Of a stretch of DNA of 64,000 bases, positions 26,213 to 34,725 are shown piece after piece (the first letter of the stretch is position 1; each line of letters starts with the position of its first letter). The stretch is taken from contig CAVQVR010000006.1 in the NCBI GenBank assembly GCA_963717195.1, positions 558,001 through 622,000 on the forward strand, in the 5' to 3' direction. The notes beneath the pieces are model-generated. The model ran no database searches. It was not told where the DNA came from and saw only the letters and a list, made by a program, of their open reading frames with translations. The DNA comes from JACDAE01 sp963717195. Lineage in GTDB: Bacteria > Chloroflexota > Ktedonobacteria > Ktedonobacterales > Ktedonobacteraceae. The translations under genes and the position numbers were made by a program.

Positions 26213-26976
26213 CACCTCATCCTTTCCCAATCCTCTCTCCAGAAGAAAGATTATAACTTGCGGCTCCAGTCGGATGTCCATGCCGCTTCTTCGGCAATTG
26301 TAGCATTGCAGAGTTGTGGCAGAGTACATTTTCGTGTCGCGAAACGGTATCAAGAAAGGATAGAAAGTGCAAAAACACTTACCCATGCGTTGTTGACAAT
26401 TCGGCCTCACTTTTCAGTGTATACCTTTTGGTAAAACAGGGCCATTACATTCTTCAAATGATCTCTTTCTGGAATATTCTCAGGTTCCTAAATCACCCTT
26501 TAGATGTAAAAAAGGTCCCTGGCGATCTGACTTTCGATAGAAAAATTCCTCAAATTTTTACATATTTACATTTTTAAATTTGTCATAAGCACCTTTCTAT
26601 TCTAGAAGCAAGGAGTCTTCCAGGCACCAACTTGAACAAAGAGTAGCATAACATTAACCATACAATGTATCTGAGGTCAAATCTCCACATTAATTATACC
26701 AATTTTCAACATAGATGAAATATACTTACTATGTAAAAGCAAGAAGTGATCTACATTTTTCATGTAGTGATGGTTTACGATAGGATTATAAATAATATAA
26801 AAGAAAAATTCGAAGGGTCAGAGGTTCTTAAAAACATCTTATATCATTTTACTTGTCTTTCAGCAGAATTAGTAAGTTTGAAATCGTAATGGTATTATTA
26901 GAACATTTTAAAGAAAAATTGTATTTGCTGCCTGGCACATACAAAAATTCTTTGGGAGAGATTGAGAGGTCTACTG
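26213..26976. other. Divergent intergenic region upstream of a PIG-L gene
   Basis: No gene is supported. The right 370 bp (from about 26605) is homologous to about 29600-29970 before the next PIG-L gene. In the second copy a 93-codon frame is open; here the equivalent frame is broken by several stops, so it is probably not coding. The region carries promoter element site 3 and a leader of about 250 nt. Confidence 0.55.
26677..26726 (+). promoter_or_regulatory. Composite promoter element, site 3
   Basis: AATCTCCACATTAATTATACC (ending 26700), AATTTTCAAC (26701-26710), exactly 10 nt, TATACT (26721-26726). It precedes the PIG-L gene at 26977 by about 250 nt. Confidence 0.65.
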
Positions 26977-29334
26977 TTGTCAAAGCAAAAACTTATAGAG
27001 TACCTGAGTAAACGACCAAAGGGACTACATCATTCACGACGTCGTTTCTCTACCTGGCTGGCCTTAGCAAGCATAGTGGTGATCATAGGGAGTCTAACAT
27101 TTGCGCCGTTTAGTCCTATCAAACGTGCTTCGGCGGCAAGTGTATGCACTCTAGGCGCAACGCTCAACATCGTTGCACATGAAGACGATGATCTTCTCTT
27201 CCTTAATCCTGATGTACTGCACGCTATTCAAAAAGGACGCTGCGTGAGAACAATCTTCGTTACCGCTGGTGATGCGGGCAATAATGCCAGTTATTGGCAA
27301 GGTCGGGAAGCCGGAGCACAGGCTGCATACGCTCAGATGAGTGGAGTCGCAGATACCTGGACGCAGACGGATGCCGGTATTAGCGGACATCCGATTCCAC
27401 TTTTTACACTCTCAGGCAAACCAGCAATCTCCCTCGCCTTTATGCGACTACCAGATGGGAATCTCGACGGGACAGGCTTCGCATCCACTAACTCTGAAAG
27501 CCTACAGAAGTTGTGGCAGGGTAAGATCTCAACTATTCATGCAGTAAATGGCTCGTCCAGCTACACCAAAGCAACCTTTAGCAGCACACTCACCAGTTTG
27601 ATGTCATCTTTCCAACCAGATCAAATTAACACACAGGACTATGTGGGCACTTATGGTGACGGTGACCACAGCGACCACCACACGGTTGCCTACTTCGTCC
27701 AGGCTGCTCAGTTGCTCTATACTACTACTCATACATTTACAGGATATGAAGACTACAACACCTCTTCTCTTGCGGCTAACGTGACTGGAACTGATTTCAC
27801 GGCTAAACAGAATGCTTTTTTCACTTACGGCAGTGATGACGAATTCGCTTGCAACAGTACATCAAGTTGTGCCGATACAAATTATGCACCCTGGTTACAA
27901 CGTCAATACACAGTCACTGCGTCAACCAGTGGCGGAAACCAGGCACCAGTAGCTAATGCCGGTTCTAACCAGACAGTACTGGCTAATGCGACTGTCCAAC
28001 TTGATGGATCAGGAAGTTCAGCCTCTAACAGCAATCCTTTAACCTACCAATGGACCCAGACCGCTGGCACAACTGTTGCACTCTCAAGTACCAGCGTCGT
28101 GCAGCCAACCTTTAGCGCTCCAGCCAACCCGACAAGCCTGACGTTCCAACTGGTTGTCAATGATGGGCTGACAAATAGCAGTCCCGCTAGCGTTACCACC
28201 ACGGTGAGCAATAGTTCTGATCTCGCTCTTTTCGCCACAGTGACCGCTTCCTCACAGAATACCAGCACAGGCCAGACCGCCAACAAAGCCATTGATGGCG
28301 TGATTGATGGCTACCCTGGCGATTATACGAAAGAGTGGGCAACGACAGGTGGGGAAGCTGGCAGTTGGCTGAAGTTGACCTGGGCAACTCCGCAAACCAT
28401 TAACCGCATTGTCCTCTACGACCGTCCTAATCCCTACGACCAGGTCACAGGAGGAACGCTACAGTTTAGTGATGGCAGTAGTGTCGCGGTTGGTACTCTC
28501 AACAATGATGGCTCGGCTGTGACTCTCAACTTCACCGCCAAAACCGTCACAAGTGTCCAGCTCACTATCACCTCGGTGAGTGCTTCAACTCAAAACGTTG
28601 GCCTAGCCGAGATCCAGATTTATCAGAATAATGCGGTGAACCAACCACCAATAGCCAATGCTGGTTCTAACCAGACAGCCTCGGTTAACGCGGCCGTTCA
28701 ACTTGATGGTTCTGGCAGTTCAGACCCCAATAGTGACCCATTAACTTATCAATGGACCCAGACCGCTGGCCCAACCGTCACGCTCTCCAGCACAACTGCA
28801 ATACGCCCAACGTTTACAGCTCCAGCCAGCCTGACAACGCTGACCTTTCAACTGATCGTCAATGATGGGCAAATAAATAGCAATCCGGCCACCGTCACTA
28901 TCACAACAAGCAATAGTCCCGATCTCGCTCTTTCGGCAACAGCGACCGCTTCCTCACAGAATACCAGCACCAACCAGACGGCAAATAAAGCCATCGATGG
29001 GGTCGTTGATGGGTATCCAGGGGATTATACGAAAGAGTGGGCAACGACAGGTGGCGGAGCTGGCAGTTGGCTAAAGCTGACCTGGACGACTCCGCAAACC
29101 ATTAACCGCATTGTCCTCTACGACCGTCCTAACCTCAACGACCAGATTACAGGGGGAACACTGCAATTTAGTGATGGTAGTAGTGTGTCGATCGGTACAC
29201 TCAACAATGATGGCTCGGCTGTAAGTATTAGCTTCGCAGCGAAAACTGTCACGAGCGTCCAACTTAACATCACTTCCGTGAGTGCTTCAACTGGCAACGT
29301 TGGCCTATCCGAAATCGAAGTGCATGCAGATTAA
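26977..29334 (+). CDS. Exported PIG-L deacetylase with two PKD and two discoidin-like domains
   Basis: A 785-residue paralogue of the gene at 4.5 kb. Order: export signal with an RRRF twin-arginine-like motif before a hydrophobic stretch, PIG-L domain (AHEDDD with His68; HSDHH from 231), PKD-like domain, galactose-binding domain, PKD-like domain, galactose-binding domain. The reaction is probably zinc-dependent de-N-acetylation of an amino-sugar polymer outside the cell. TTG at 26977 is preferred over TTG at 26962 because GAGAGG lies 7 nt before it; the same arrangement occurs at 29971. The three-repeat tail of the 4.5-kb protein is absent. Confidence 0.8.
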   Translation: MSKQKLIEYLSKRPKGLHHSRRRFSTWLALASIVVIIGSLTFAPFSPIKRASAASVCTLGATLNIVAHEDDDLLFLNPDVLHAIQKGRCVRTIFVTAGDAGNNASYWQGREAGAQAAYAQMSGVADTWTQTDAGISGHPIPLFTLSGKPAISLAFMRLPDGNLDGTGFASTNSESLQKLWQGKISTIHAVNGSSSYTKATFSSTLTSLMSSFQPDQINTQDYVGTYGDGDHSDHHTVAYFVQAAQLLYTTTHTFTGYEDYNTSSLAANVTGTDFTAKQNAFFTYGSDDEFACNSTSSCADTNYAPWLQRQYTVTASTSGGNQAPVANAGSNQTVLANATVQLDGSGSSASNSNPLTYQWTQTAGTTVALSSTSVVQPTFSAPANPTSLTFQLVVNDGLTNSSPASVTTTVSNSSDLALFATVTASSQNTSTGQTANKAIDGVIDGYPGDYTKEWATTGGEAGSWLKLTWATPQTINRIVLYDRPNPYDQVTGGTLQFSDGSSVAVGTLNNDGSAVTLNFTAKTVTSVQLTITSVSASTQNVGLAEIQIYQNNAVNQPPIANAGSNQTASVNAAVQLDGSGSSDPNSDPLTYQWTQTAGPTVTLSSTTAIRPTFTAPASLTTLTFQLIVNDGQINSNPATVTITTSNSPDLALSATATASSQNTSTNQTANKAIDGVVDGYPGDYTKEWATTGGGAGSWLKLTWTTPQTINRIVLYDRPNLNDQITGGTLQFSDGSSVSIGTLNNDGSAVSISFAAKTVTSVQLNITSVSASTGNVGLSEIEVHAD

Positions 29335-29359
29335 AAACTAACGGGTTTGGGCGTAGGCA

Positions 29360-29570
29360 GCGCCAGCTTGCATCTTGCTTCCAAAACATTGCAGAAAGGC
29401 AAGAGAATCAATCCTCTTGCGCCTGAAACACACCCATCACCGTAGGGACCCGATAAATCGGGTCCCTACGGTATTTGCGGGATTGAGTAAGAAAATGTTC
29501 GCACCTCGTCGCTGTCTTTCCTGATTTTGTTGGAGTCAATGCCACCTTGCGTGCGCCCAATACCGTTTAG
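29360..29570. repeat. Dispersed composite repeat, copy B
   Basis: Homologous to 262-530. It contains the small covarying hairpin (29399-29405 with 29414-29420), a short 16-bp palindrome (29439-29454 with 29457-29472, two-base loop) in place of the 39-bp one, and the shared 3' part with CTTTCCTGATTTTGTTGGAG. It ends in CACCTTGCGTGCGCCC, a word also present in the 63.1-kb hairpin. It lies just after a stop codon. Confidence 0.75.
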
Positions 29571-29658
29571 GGACGTTCTATTCCGCAAGCAAGAAGCTAC
29601 GCAAGTTCCAACTTAAATAATAGAGTAGCGCAACATTAACCATAATGTGTATCTGAGA

Positions 29659-29708
29659 TCATATCTCAACGTTAATTATGCCAATTTTCTACAAAAATGG
29701 CATATACT
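29659..29708 (+). promoter_or_regulatory. Composite promoter element, site 4
   Basis: ATCTCAACGTTAATTATGCC (ending 29682), AATTTTCTAC (29683-29692), exactly 10 nt, TATACT (29703-29708). It lies within a duplicated upstream region, so agreement with site 3 is partly by descent. The PIG-L gene starts about 260 nt downstream. Confidence 0.65.
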
Positions 29709-29970
29709 CGGTCTATAAAAGCAAGTAAAAGCGGGAAGCTGTTTACATTTCCCACTGTAGTGATGATTTACGACAAGGCTACAAATAATCTAAAAAGAGA
29801 TGCTCAAACGGCCCGAGAGTCTTATAAACATCTCATATCATTTTACTTGTCTTCATCAGAATTAGTATGCTTGAAATCGTACAGGTATTATCAGGACATT
29901 TTAGAGAAAAGTTTGTTTTTGCTGCCAGGCAAAAACAAATATCCTTTAGGGGAGATTGAGAGGTCTACTG
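29697..29970 (+). other. Long leader with an open but doubtful frame
   Basis: A 93-codon frame (29697-29978) covers this leader and overlaps the PIG-L start. The homologous leader at 26.7 kb has stops in the same frame, and codon use is unlike neighbouring genes. It is more likely an untranslated leader, or a decayed gene, than a real protein. Confidence 0.3.
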
Positions 29971-32319
29971 TTGTTTAAAAAAAGACTTGAAGAGCATCTA
30001 GAGAGGTTGCCACTTACGTTCTATCAAGAACAAAATCGCTTTCCCCGTCGATCCTTTCTAGTAGGTGCCAGCACAATTGCGGCAAGCCTTACACTGAATT
30101 GGTTGAGCCCTACCAGAATTGCCCAGGCAAGCACACCAGGCACAACGCTCAACTTTGTAGCCCATGAGGACGATGATCTTCTCTTTCTTAGTCCGGATCT
30201 GTTGCATGCCATTCAATCTGGCCGCAACGTCAGAACGATCTTCTTCACGGCAGGAGATAATGGCGAAACCACCAGCTATTGGAAAGGCCGTCAGGCCGGC
30301 ACAGAGGTAGCCTATGCACAGATGAGCGGAGTCGCGAATACCTGGACTCAGACGGACGCAGGTATTGCCGGTCATCCAATCTCACTTTTTACGCTCACCG
30401 GCAAACCAACGGTCTCTCTCGCCTACCTGCATCTCCCTGATGGGAATATTGATGGCACTGGATTTGCGAGTACCAATTATGAGAGCCTACAAAAATTGTG
30501 GACCGGCTCGATCTCAACTATGCATGCCATCGATGGCACATCCAGCTATACGAAGGCAACGTTGATAAGCACGCTCGTCAGTTTAATGTCATCTTTCCAA
30601 CCGGATCAAGTGAATAGTCAGGACTATGTTGGCACGTATGGTGATGGTGATCACAGCGACCATTACTCGGTTGCCTACTTTATCCAGACGGCTCAGCAAC
30701 AATATACAACGCAACATACCTTTACAGGGTATAAAGACTACACCACGTCCTCACTTGTCGCCAACGTCACGGGTGCTGATCTTGTGGCCAAGCAGAACGC
30801 TTTTTATGCTTATGGTGTAGATGACCCGAACGTTTGTGGAAGTACTTCAAGCTGTTCAGGTACGAATTACTCTTCATGGTTGCAACGTCAGTACATAGCT
30901 GGCACACAATCCAGTGGAGGAAATCAGCCACCGATCGCCAATGCCGGATCGAACCAGATGGTCACCTTTAATGCCGCCGTCCAACTTGATGGTTCGGGTA
31001 GTTCCGCTTCTAACGGCCATGCGTTAACCTACACATGGACACAAACCAGTGGCCCCACGGTAACGCTCTCTAGTTCCACCACTGTAAAGCCCACATTTAC
31101 CGCTCCTGCCAGCGTGTCAACCCTGACCTTCCAACTGGTGGTCAATGATGGGCTAACAAATAGCAGCCCTGCCGCTGTCACCATCACAGTGAACAGTAAT
31201 CCCGACCTCGCCCTTTTCGCAACGGCGACCGCTTCCTCACAGAATACCAGCACGGGCCAAACGGCAGATAAAGCAATTGATGGGGTGATTGATGGGTATC
31301 CGGGGGATTATACCAAAGAGTGGGCGACGATAGGTGGAGGAGCTGGCAGTTGGCTGAAGCTGACCTGGACGACTCCACAAACAATCAACCAAATTGTCCT
31401 CTACGACCGCCCCAATCTCAACGACCAGATTACAGGGGGAACATTACAATTTAGTGATGGCAGTAGTGTTGCGGTTGGTACACTCAATAATAATGGCTCG
31501 GCTGTAACGCTCAACTTCACCGCCAAAACCGCCACGAGCGTCCAACTCAACATCACCTCTGTGAGCGCTTCAACGCAAAATGTCGGCTTAGCCGAAATCC
31601 AGGTTTACGGCAGTAGTAGTGGAACCAGCCAGCCACCCGTGGCTAATGCCGGTTCGGCCCAGGCAGTCTCAGTTAGTAGTACCGTCCTGCTTGATGGATC
31701 TGGCAGTTCAGACCCGAACAACAATCCGTTAACCTACAAATGGACACAGACCGCTGGCACAACTGTCACGCTCTCTAGCTCCACTGCCGTGAAACCAACG
31801 TTCACCGCTCCAAACAGTCCAACTACCCTGACCTTCCAACTGGTGGTCAATAATGGACAAACAAGTAGCAGCCCTGCCACCGTTACCATTACAGTAAATA
31901 GTCCTGATCTCGCTCTTTCGGCAACGGCAACCGCATCCTCACAAAATACCAGCACGGGGCAGACCGCCAATAAAGCAATTGATGGGGTGATTGATGGGTA
32001 TCCGGGGGATTATACCAAAGAGTGGGCGACGATAGGTGGTGGAGCTGGCAGTTGGCTGAAGTTGACCTGGACGACTCCACAAACAATCGGTCGCATTGTC
32101 CTCTACGACCGTCCCAACCTCAACGACCAGGTCACAGGAGGAACACTGCAATTTAGTGATGGCAGTAGTGTTGCGGTCGGTACTCTCAACAATGATGGCT
32201 CGGCTGTGACGCTCAGTTTCGCCGCCAAAACTGTTACGAGCGTCCAGCTCAACATCACTTCCGTGAGTGCTTCGACTCAAAATGTCGGCTTATCCGAGAT
32301 CCAGGCGTATAGTAGTTAA
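29971..32319 (+). CDS. Tat-exported PIG-L deacetylase with PKD and discoidin-like domains
   Basis: A 782-residue protein with the same domain order as the gene at 26977: PIG-L (AHEDDD with His65; HSDHY from 228), PKD-like, galactose-binding, PKD-like, galactose-binding. It carries a clear twin-arginine signal (PRRSFLVGAS, then a hydrophobic segment), implying export after folding, perhaps with metal already bound. The second HSDH motif ends in Tyr instead of His. TTG at 29971 follows GAGAGG by 7 nt. It is followed at once by a 35-bp hairpin and then by the wzz operon promoter. Confidence 0.8.
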   Translation: MFKKRLEEHLERLPLTFYQEQNRFPRRSFLVGASTIAASLTLNWLSPTRIAQASTPGTTLNFVAHEDDDLLFLSPDLLHAIQSGRNVRTIFFTAGDNGETTSYWKGRQAGTEVAYAQMSGVANTWTQTDAGIAGHPISLFTLTGKPTVSLAYLHLPDGNIDGTGFASTNYESLQKLWTGSISTMHAIDGTSSYTKATLISTLVSLMSSFQPDQVNSQDYVGTYGDGDHSDHYSVAYFIQTAQQQYTTQHTFTGYKDYTTSSLVANVTGADLVAKQNAFYAYGVDDPNVCGSTSSCSGTNYSSWLQRQYIAGTQSSGGNQPPIANAGSNQMVTFNAAVQLDGSGSSASNGHALTYTWTQTSGPTVTLSSSTTVKPTFTAPASVSTLTFQLVVNDGLTNSSPAAVTITVNSNPDLALFATATASSQNTSTGQTADKAIDGVIDGYPGDYTKEWATIGGGAGSWLKLTWTTPQTINQIVLYDRPNLNDQITGGTLQFSDGSSVAVGTLNNNGSAVTLNFTAKTATSVQLNITSVSASTQNVGLAEIQVYGSSSGTSQPPVANAGSAQAVSVSSTVLLDGSGSSDPNNNPLTYKWTQTAGTTVTLSSSTAVKPTFTAPNSPTTLTFQLVVNNGQTSSSPATVTITVNSPDLALSATATASSQNTSTGQTANKAIDGVIDGYPGDYTKEWATIGGGAGSWLKLTWTTPQTIGRIVLYDRPNLNDQVTGGTLQFSDGSSVAVGTLNNDGSAVTLSFAAKTVTSVQLNITSVSASTQNVGLSEIQAYSS

Positions 32320-32331
32320 ACTTTGTTCGTT

Positions 32332-32405
32332 TTCATTCCTACGGGGTAAACAGGGAAGGGGCACCAGGTGTGGTGCCCCTTCCCTGTTTACCCCGTAGGA
32401 ATGAA
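32332..32405. terminator. Perfect 35-bp hairpin after the PIG-L gene
   Basis: Arms 32332-32366 and 32371-32405 pair without mismatch around a 4-nt loop, beginning 13 bp after the stop. It has no long T run, so it may act as a transcript-end stabiliser or be a mobile palindrome rather than a simple terminator. Confidence 0.65.
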
Positions 32406-32466
32406 GCTCTCATACCCCAAAGTGATAGAATTATACCAATATTCACGACAAAAGCCCATTTGTCAA

Positions 32467-32516
32467 TTGTATCGCAACATCAATTACACCAATTTTCAAC
32501 GAGGCAGAAGTATACT
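32467..32516 (+). promoter_or_regulatory. Composite promoter element, site 5 (polysaccharide operon)
   Basis: Upstream box TTGTATCGCAACATCAATTA (from 32467), ACCAATTTTCAAC (32488-32500), exactly 10 nt, TATACT (32511-32516). The first gene of the polysaccharide operon starts 66 nt later. A second TATACT lies at 32525-32530. Confidence 0.7.
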
Positions 32517-32581
32517 GAGAGAGTATACTTAGTTATAGACCAGGACAAGGTATCTATGAAATTAAACGAAAGGGGCTATGC

Positions 32582-33592
32582 GTGTCACGAACACTTGAAG
32601 CCATTTTCCGCCATCCGCTGCAACTCATTCTGATGCTTTTCATCCCTGCAGTAATAGGTTTGGGGATCGCTTATAAACTGCCGCGTTCTTACTCATCGTC
32701 GGCGTCTCTCTGGGCATTAAGCCGCTATGCAGTTATTGGCGCAACTGGCCCGGAGACAGATCTGGCATCTTCACCTGCCGAGACGCAGGTGACAGCCCTT
32801 ACAGAGTTACTCCAGAGCCGTAGCTTTGCCCTTACAGTTGCAAAATCTACTGATCTGGCAACAACGCTCAATCTGAGCGCGGCAACATTGTCCAATTCCC
32901 AGCTCACAGACGATGCATTAACGCAAGAGATTGCTAAGCATGTGGTTGTAACCGCCACTGGCTATAATGTCTATACCATTTCATATCCGAATCGCGATGC
33001 TCAAGTGGCCTACCAGGTGGTGGCATCTGTGATTAAACAATTCGAAATACAAGGTGAAACCTTCAGTATCGCTGAAGGCCAACAACTCCTGGATGGCTAT
33101 CAAGCACAACTGGCAAAAGCGAGCAAAACCGCGAATACGGATGCAAATACCGAATCTCAGTATCTCGTAGCTCATCCTGAGATTGCAAAGTCCGGAGCGA
33201 ATCCACTGAGTAATCCACAATATGCCCTTCTCGATGCGAGGAGACTACAATCAGAATCGATTGTACAGAACCTGCAATCAACTATCGCAATCATAGATCA
33301 GCAGATCGCGACCCAAAGCGTGGGCGGCAGTTCCTTCTTCAAGACGCTTGATGCTCCTTTACCGGCAGATGCGGCTGCTTCACGCACGAAAAATTATGAG
33401 GAATTCGGAGGAGCAGGAGCTGCTATTGGCCTGCTAGCATGCATCATCTACATTGTTGTACTCGTCCGACCAGATCGTGCTCTCTACAGCCCTCGCGACT
33501 TGCAGAAGATCACAGACTATCCTGTCCTGATGCAAATACCTCAACTTTCGGTAGCAACAATGCGGGTGCTACTAGCGGATGATGAGGCGTAG
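32582..33592 (+). CDS. Wzz-like chain-length determinant
   Basis: A 336-residue inner-membrane protein of the polysaccharide co-polymerase type. It has one membrane segment near the N-terminus (LILMLFIPAVIGLGIAY), a large extracytoplasmic helical part (about residues 35-275), and a second membrane segment near 280-300 followed by a short cytoplasmic tail. This is the Wzz/YveK layout that sets polymer length with a Wzy polymerase and a BY-kinase. GTG start with AAAGGGG 7 nt upstream. It is first in an operon whose next genes are the kinase-like ATPase, a small membrane protein and the polymerase. Confidence 0.75.
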   Translation: MSRTLEAIFRHPLQLILMLFIPAVIGLGIAYKLPRSYSSSASLWALSRYAVIGATGPETDLASSPAETQVTALTELLQSRSFALTVAKSTDLATTLNLSAATLSNSQLTDDALTQEIAKHVVVTATGYNVYTISYPNRDAQVAYQVVASVIKQFEIQGETFSIAEGQQLLDGYQAQLAKASKTANTDANTESQYLVAHPEIAKSGANPLSNPQYALLDARRLQSESIVQNLQSTIAIIDQQIATQSVGGSSFFKTLDAPLPADAAASRTKNYEEFGGAGAAIGLLACIIYIVVLVRPDRALYSPRDLQKITDYPVLMQIPQLSVATMRVLLADDEA

Positions 33593-33636
33593 GCATCTCT
33601 TGTAGACGCCCTGATCAGAGATTGTGAGAAATTCCT

Positions 33637-34518
33637 ATGTCCGAAGAAACCATAAAATTGAAAAAGATGATGATGAACAATACAGAAAATCAGAACGTGA
33701 CTGAAGACGAGAAAATTGATACATCCATTCAAGCGCTACCAGGAGAGAAGCCTCTGTCAGATGCAAGCATTGACAAAAAATCTACTGATATAGAAAAAGT
33801 GGTTCCCTCACCAGCAGTTGTGAAAGAAGCACCGAAGGGAATAAAGAACAACAAAATACAGAAGCGAAAGCCACCCGTGTCAAAACGTGCGCTTGAGGAA
33901 GCGCGTATGTTGCGTATACGCTGCAAACAGATCTGTGTTTCTGCGTTTTTTCAAGGGTCTTCTCCCGTACATAGTCTGGGTTTTACCAGCGCAATTCATG
34001 GTGAAGGGAAATCCTTTTTAGCCCGTCTGGCGGCCGAGGTTATGGCCGAGGACGATGGCACCCCGGTCACATTATTGGAATGTAACTGGGAACATCCAGA
34101 TTTCGCAACAGCTTTCCACCTCCCCCCTGGTCCCGGCCTGGCAGAATGGCTGTCTGGGGATTGTAATCTTGCAGCAGTTCGCCACGAAGTGGTGCACAAT
34201 CTCACGGTTATTCCAGCAGGTAATAGCAAAAATAACCCCATTGGTCTGTTGCGTGCTTTGCAACGTCGTGGAGCGCTCGATGCGCTGATACGACCTGATG
34301 AACTATTGATCGTTGATCTTCCTGCAATTACAACAACAGCATATGGACAACTGGCAGCAGGGCTGGTTGATGCTCTCATCATTGTAGTACGTATGGGAAT
34401 AACCCCCGAGGGCTTTATCACTGAAACCGAGCACCTACTCAAAGGTCTACCCGTCCATGGGGTTATCTTCAACCAGACTACAAGCCACGTGCCAGGATGG
34501 CTGCGACAGCTCATGTAA
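33637..34518 (+). CDS. BY-kinase-like P-loop ATPase (CpsD/CapB type)
   Basis: A 293-residue cytoplasmic ATPase. A charged disordered N-terminus (about 1-85) precedes the P-loop domain: Walker A IHGEGKS, then TLLECNWEHP where BY-kinases normally have an LLIDxDxR A' motif, and Walker B LLIVDLPA. The A' Asp residues are replaced (Cys-Asn-Trp-Glu), and there is no C-terminal tyrosine cluster. It may therefore act as an ATPase adaptor rather than a tyrosine autokinase. The place after wzz matches the usual BY-kinase partner position. Confidence 0.7.
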   Translation: MSEETIKLKKMMMNNTENQNVTEDEKIDTSIQALPGEKPLSDASIDKKSTDIEKVVPSPAVVKEAPKGIKNNKIQKRKPPVSKRALEEARMLRIRCKQICVSAFFQGSSPVHSLGFTSAIHGEGKSFLARLAAEVMAEDDGTPVTLLECNWEHPDFATAFHLPPGPGLAEWLSGDCNLAAVRHEVVHNLTVIPAGNSKNNPIGLLRALQRRGALDALIRPDELLIVDLPAITTTAYGQLAAGLVDALIIVVRMGITPEGFITETEHLLKGLPVHGVIFNQTTSHVPGWLRQLM

Positions 34519-34574
34519 GTCCTGAATCCTCGCAAAATGCGGGGAGCTTGCAACCGATGGGTGGTGATAAAACG

Positions 34575-34706
34575 ATGACAACAATCTCCTTTCTTCTAGC
34601 ATTCTTTCTAGCAGTAGGGGTGTTTGCACGTACAAACAATCGCTGGACGCGTGTGGTATTGAGTGCAGGCATTATTGCTATCATTCTCTACCTATATATT
34701 TCATGA
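34575..34706 (+). CDS. Small membrane protein between kinase and polymerase genes
   Basis: A 43-residue protein, nearly all membrane: a hydrophobic segment TTISFLLAFFLAVGVFA, a short basic loop (TNNRWTR), then VVLSAGIIAIILYLYI. Two short helices are likely. The ATG at 34575 follows GGTGGTGATAA; an ATG at 34557 would add six residues. It is in the operon with 19 nt to the polymerase start, so a helper role in polymer assembly is possible. Confidence 0.55.
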   Translation: MTTISFLLAFFLAVGVFARTNNRWTRVVLSAGIIAIILYLYIS

Positions 34707-34725
34707 GCTAGACATAGAGGTAGAT

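Noticed and set aside
26213..29970. Repetitive AT-rich regions checked for a CRISPR array.
   Set aside because: No set of short direct repeats with regular spacers is present here or elsewhere in the window.
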